Positions 62,279-64,000 of a stretch of DNA of 64,000 nucleotides are shown piece after piece. The notes beneath the pieces are model-generated. The model was not told the origin of the DNA. It ran no database searches and saw only the letters and a program-made list of their open reading frames with translations. A program made the position numbers and the translations under genes. The DNA lies in contig NZ_JALDAX010000028.1 in assembly GCF_022698145.1 (NCBI RefSeq), forward strand, positions 1 to 64,000, written 5' to 3'. Positions within the stretch are counted from its first letter, which is position 1. Each line of letters begins with the position of its first letter. The DNA is from Streptomyces spinosisporus. GTDB taxonomy: Bacteria > Actinomycetota > Actinomycetes > Streptomycetales > Streptomycetaceae.

Positions 62279-62734
62279 TCACAACGCCTCCGCCGGTCCC
62301 GTCGGTAGCGCCTTCGGCGGGTAGCTGCGCAGGACGAGGGACGTGGTGACGGGGCCGTAGCGGGCGAGGGAGTCCACGATCTGTTCGAGGCGTTCGGCGT
62401 GGGAGCAGTGGACGTCGAACAGCAGGCAGTCCTCTCCGGTCACGCGGAGGGTCGAAACGACCTCGGGGGTCTGGGCGGCAAGGGTGAGTGCCGGGGACAG
62501 CTGCGCGTGGCTGGTGCGCAGCCGTACTACGGCGTGGATGTTCAACCCGACTGCGGCCGGGGCGACGACGGCGCGATAGCCGGTGATGACCCCGCTCTTC
62601 TCCAGGCGTTGGATGCGGGCGCCGGCCGCCGGCTGGGAGAGCCCGACGCGGCGCCCGACCTCGGCCCCGGTCAGCCGCCCCTCGGTCTGGAGCAGCTCCA
62701 GGATGAGCCGGTCGATCTCGTCGAGTGATTCCAT
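62279..62734 (-). CDS. Lrp/AsnC-family transcriptional regulator
   Basis: A 151-residue regulator. The HTH (about 1-60: LDEIDRLILELLQTEGRLTG, VGLSQPAAGARIQRLEKSGV) is followed by an AsnC ligand-binding RAM domain (about 70-150: HAVVRLRTSH, DCLLFDVHCSHAERLEQIVD). Homology starts at MESLDEIDRL (62734); in-frame GTG codons at 62764 and 62749 could add up to 10 residues and none has a clear Shine-Dalgarno. It is divergent from the hydrolase gene, which it may control. Confidence 0.9.
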   Translation of the reverse strand: MESLDEIDRLILELLQTEGRLTGAEVGRRVGLSQPAAGARIQRLEKSGVITGYRAVVAPAAVGLNIHAVVRLRTSHAQLSPALTLAAQTPEVVSTLRVTGEDCLLFDVHCSHAERLEQIVDSLARYGPVTTSLVLRSYPPKALPTGPAEAL

Positions 62735-62857
62735 CGTTGTCGCATCCACTTTCTTTGAGATCACTTGCCGGGCCGGTACGCCGCCGCTGATTCATCGAGA
62801 ATCACCCCCATGGCACCCCGCACAGCGCGGGCACCACGACGAGAAGGGCAGTACGTG

Positions 62858-63403
62858 ATGGTCGCCTACGTCATCATCCCCGGGATCGACGGTTCGGATG
62901 AGCGGCACTGGCAGAGCCTGTGGGAGACGCAGTGGGGTGCCTCGGCGGTCCGGATCGCGCCGGCCTCGTGGAGCATGCCGGACCTCTCCGACTGGGTTGC
63001 CGCAATCCAGTCCGCCTACGAGACCGCTTCCCGGCGGGACAACCAGGTGGCGTTGGTGGCGCACAGCCTTGGCTGCTGGGCGGCTGCGCACTGGTTGGAC
63101 CGGGCGCGACCCGACGGGGTTGCGGCGTTCCTGGTCGCACCGCCCAACCCCCAGGGACCGGCGTTCCCGCGTCACAACGCATCTACGTTCCTGGACCTGT
63201 CCGCGCACCCCTTGCCGTGCCGGAGCCTGCTGGTGGCCAGCGACAACGACCCCTACTGCGACCCGACCACGTCCGCCTCCTTCGCGCACGGCTGGCAGGC
63301 GCAACTGCACCTCATCGGACGTCACGGCCACCTCAACTCCGACAGCAGCCTCGGCGACTGGCAGACGGGCCTGGACCTCCTCCGCACACTCGTCGACCAC
63401 TGA
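62858..63403 (+). CDS. RBBP9/YdeN-type alpha/beta hydrolase
   Basis: A 181-residue serine hydrolase of the RBBP9-like family. It begins VAYVIIPGIDGSDERHWQSL, has the nucleophile S70 in VALVAHSLGCW, the acid in VASDNDPYCD and the base in IGRHGHLNSDSSLGDW, an intact triad in order. Substrate unknown. The ATG at 62858 is preceded by an in-frame GTG three bases earlier. Its stop codon lies in a tandem repeat. Confidence 0.88.
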   Translation: MVAYVIIPGIDGSDERHWQSLWETQWGASAVRIAPASWSMPDLSDWVAAIQSAYETASRRDNQVALVAHSLGCWAAAHWLDRARPDGVAAFLVAPPNPQGPAFPRHNASTFLDLSAHPLPCRSLLVASDNDPYCDPTTSASFAHGWQAQLHLIGRHGHLNSDSSLGDWQTGLDLLRTLVDH

Positions 63404-63441
63404 GGCGACCACTGAGGCGACCGCTGAGGCGACCACTGAGC
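63394..63441 (+). repeat. 12-base repeat, four copies, spanning the hydrolase stop codon
   Basis: CGACCACTGAGG type units at 63394-63405, 63406-63417, 63418-63429 (one change) and 63430-63441 (one change). The first contains the gene's TGA stop (63401-63403). Diverged copies continue to about 63480. Confidence 0.9.
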
Positions 63442-63505
63442 CGACACCGAGTCGACCAATGGCTCGATCACTGAGCCGACCGCCCAGACACCCCGCCGAG
63501 CCGCC

Positions 63506-64000
63506 CTACGCCCGAGGCCTCATCGACACCAACTTCCCCCACACCACCAGCCGATACCGCGACGTGTACTCCGGCGTACAGGTCGTCAGGGTCAGGTAGT
63601 AGCCGGGCCGGCTGTACCCATAGCCCGGCTTGACGATCGAGCGCGGGATCGGCCGTATGACGCCGGAGTCGCGGGCCGCGGTCTGAGGGAGGGTCTTGTC
63701 GACGGCGTAGGTGTACGTCGCGGTCCTGGTCTCCACGCGTACGACGTCCTTCGCGCGCAGCCGGTTGATGTACCGGAAGGGCTCCCCGTGGGTGTTGCGG
63801 TGCCCGGCGAGGGCGAAGTTGCCCGCCTGGCCGGGCTGTTCGGTGCCTCGGTAGTGGCCGACGTACCCCTTGTTGAGGACGTCCTGCTTGCTGACGCCCT
63901 CGGCGACGGGGACGCGGAGACCGAGGCGGGGGATGGTGAGGATGGCGTAGGCCTGGGACCAGTCGGGGCGTGACTGCCGTGCGGCGGTGGCACGTTGGGC
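63506..64000 (-). CDS. Class E sortase (partial, N-terminus beyond the right edge)
   Basis: About 164 C-terminal residues of a sortase. The catalytic Cys is in TLTTCTPEYTSRYR and the His in LAGHRNTHG, with R in SRYRLVVWG as the third catalytic residue. The TLTTC context and the final VVWGKLVS strand fit class E, which in Streptomyces anchors LAxTG surface proteins such as chaplins. The N-terminal membrane helix and part of the domain are outside the window. No sortase substrate is recognised in the window. Confidence 0.9.
   Translation of the reverse strand, partial: AQRATAARQSRPDWSQAYAILTIPRLGLRVPVAEGVSKQDVLNKGYVGHYRGTEQPGQAGNFALAGHRNTHGEPFRYINRLRAKDVVRVETRTATYTYAVDKTLPQTAARDSGVIRPIPRSIVKPGYGYSRPGYYLTLTTCTPEYTSRYRLVVWGKLVSMRPRA

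Noticed and set aside
62085..62324. 79-codon plus-strand frame over the Lrp gene end
   Set aside because: It is antisense to the frameshifted fragment and the Lrp stop region; the minus-strand frame has the better codon bias.

Overview
The window is high-GC actinobacterial DNA and almost certainly from a Streptomyces chromosome. The support is a WhiB-like (Wbl) regulator, a GAF-SpoIIE-type PP2C phosphatase with a C-terminal ATPase domain, a DasR-type operator at a secreted GH18 chitinase, a class E sortase, a PASTA-less class A PBP with a Thr/Pro-rich tail, GC-rich third codon positions and frequent GTG starts. From memory, the order ppgK, ispH, permease, xseA/xseB, glpX, wblI, two fumarases, DUF402, PP2C and PBP is the conserved core order of Streptomyces (the SCO5059 to SCO5039 neighbourhood of S. 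coelicolor). No tRNA, rRNA, CRISPR array or insertion sequence was seen.

Layout. 1-13.2 kb: core metabolism (ppgK partial, ispH, APC permease, xseA/xseB, nitroreductase, glpX, wblI, DUF1707 protein, class I and class II fumarases, DUF402). 13.3-31.2 kb: signalling and envelope (PP2C phosphatase, class A PBP, SPFH protein, PadR regulator with an ABC exporter, AI-2E-type permease, secreted SLT-type lysozyme-like protein, PIN-PhoH, isoprenyl transferase), then a methyltransferase, an F420 LLM oxidoreductase and a DHFR-like reductase. 31.3-36.3 kb: prepilin peptidase, DUF192 protein, and a polymorphic toxin with two downstream candidate immunity genes. 36.5-42.5 kb: a minus-strand operon with WXG-like and T7SS-type proteins, repeated membrane modules, a secreted protein and a lipoprotein. 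42.9-54.9 kb: a complete Tad/Flp pilus system (flp, a TadG-like gene, lipoprotein, OmpA-like protein; then cpaB, cpaE, two tadE, cpaF, tadB, tadC) with its own NarL-type two-component pair. 55.2-58.3 kb: a divergent operon headed by a large Flp-fold protein. 58.4-64 kb: chitinase, an Imm50-type orphan immunity operon with a frameshifted gene, an Lrp regulator, a small alpha/beta hydrolase and a partial class E sortase.

Most interesting result. Three different proteins carry the same Flp-type prepilin processing signature (Gly, four residues, Glu-Tyr, then a hydrophobic helix): the 77-residue Flp pilin, a 772-residue polymorphic toxin ending in a Tox-REase-5 nuclease domain, and a 531-residue protein with a calcium-loop motif and a beta-rich body. 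The two large proteins share a Cys pair after the helix that the pilin lacks. Arrays of TGGGCC/GGGCCC motifs lie upstream of all three and also beside the prepilin peptidase gene, which suggests one regulon and a model in which a Tad machine processes and displays or delivers a nuclease toxin. The motifs and gene order are seen directly; the delivery model is inference.
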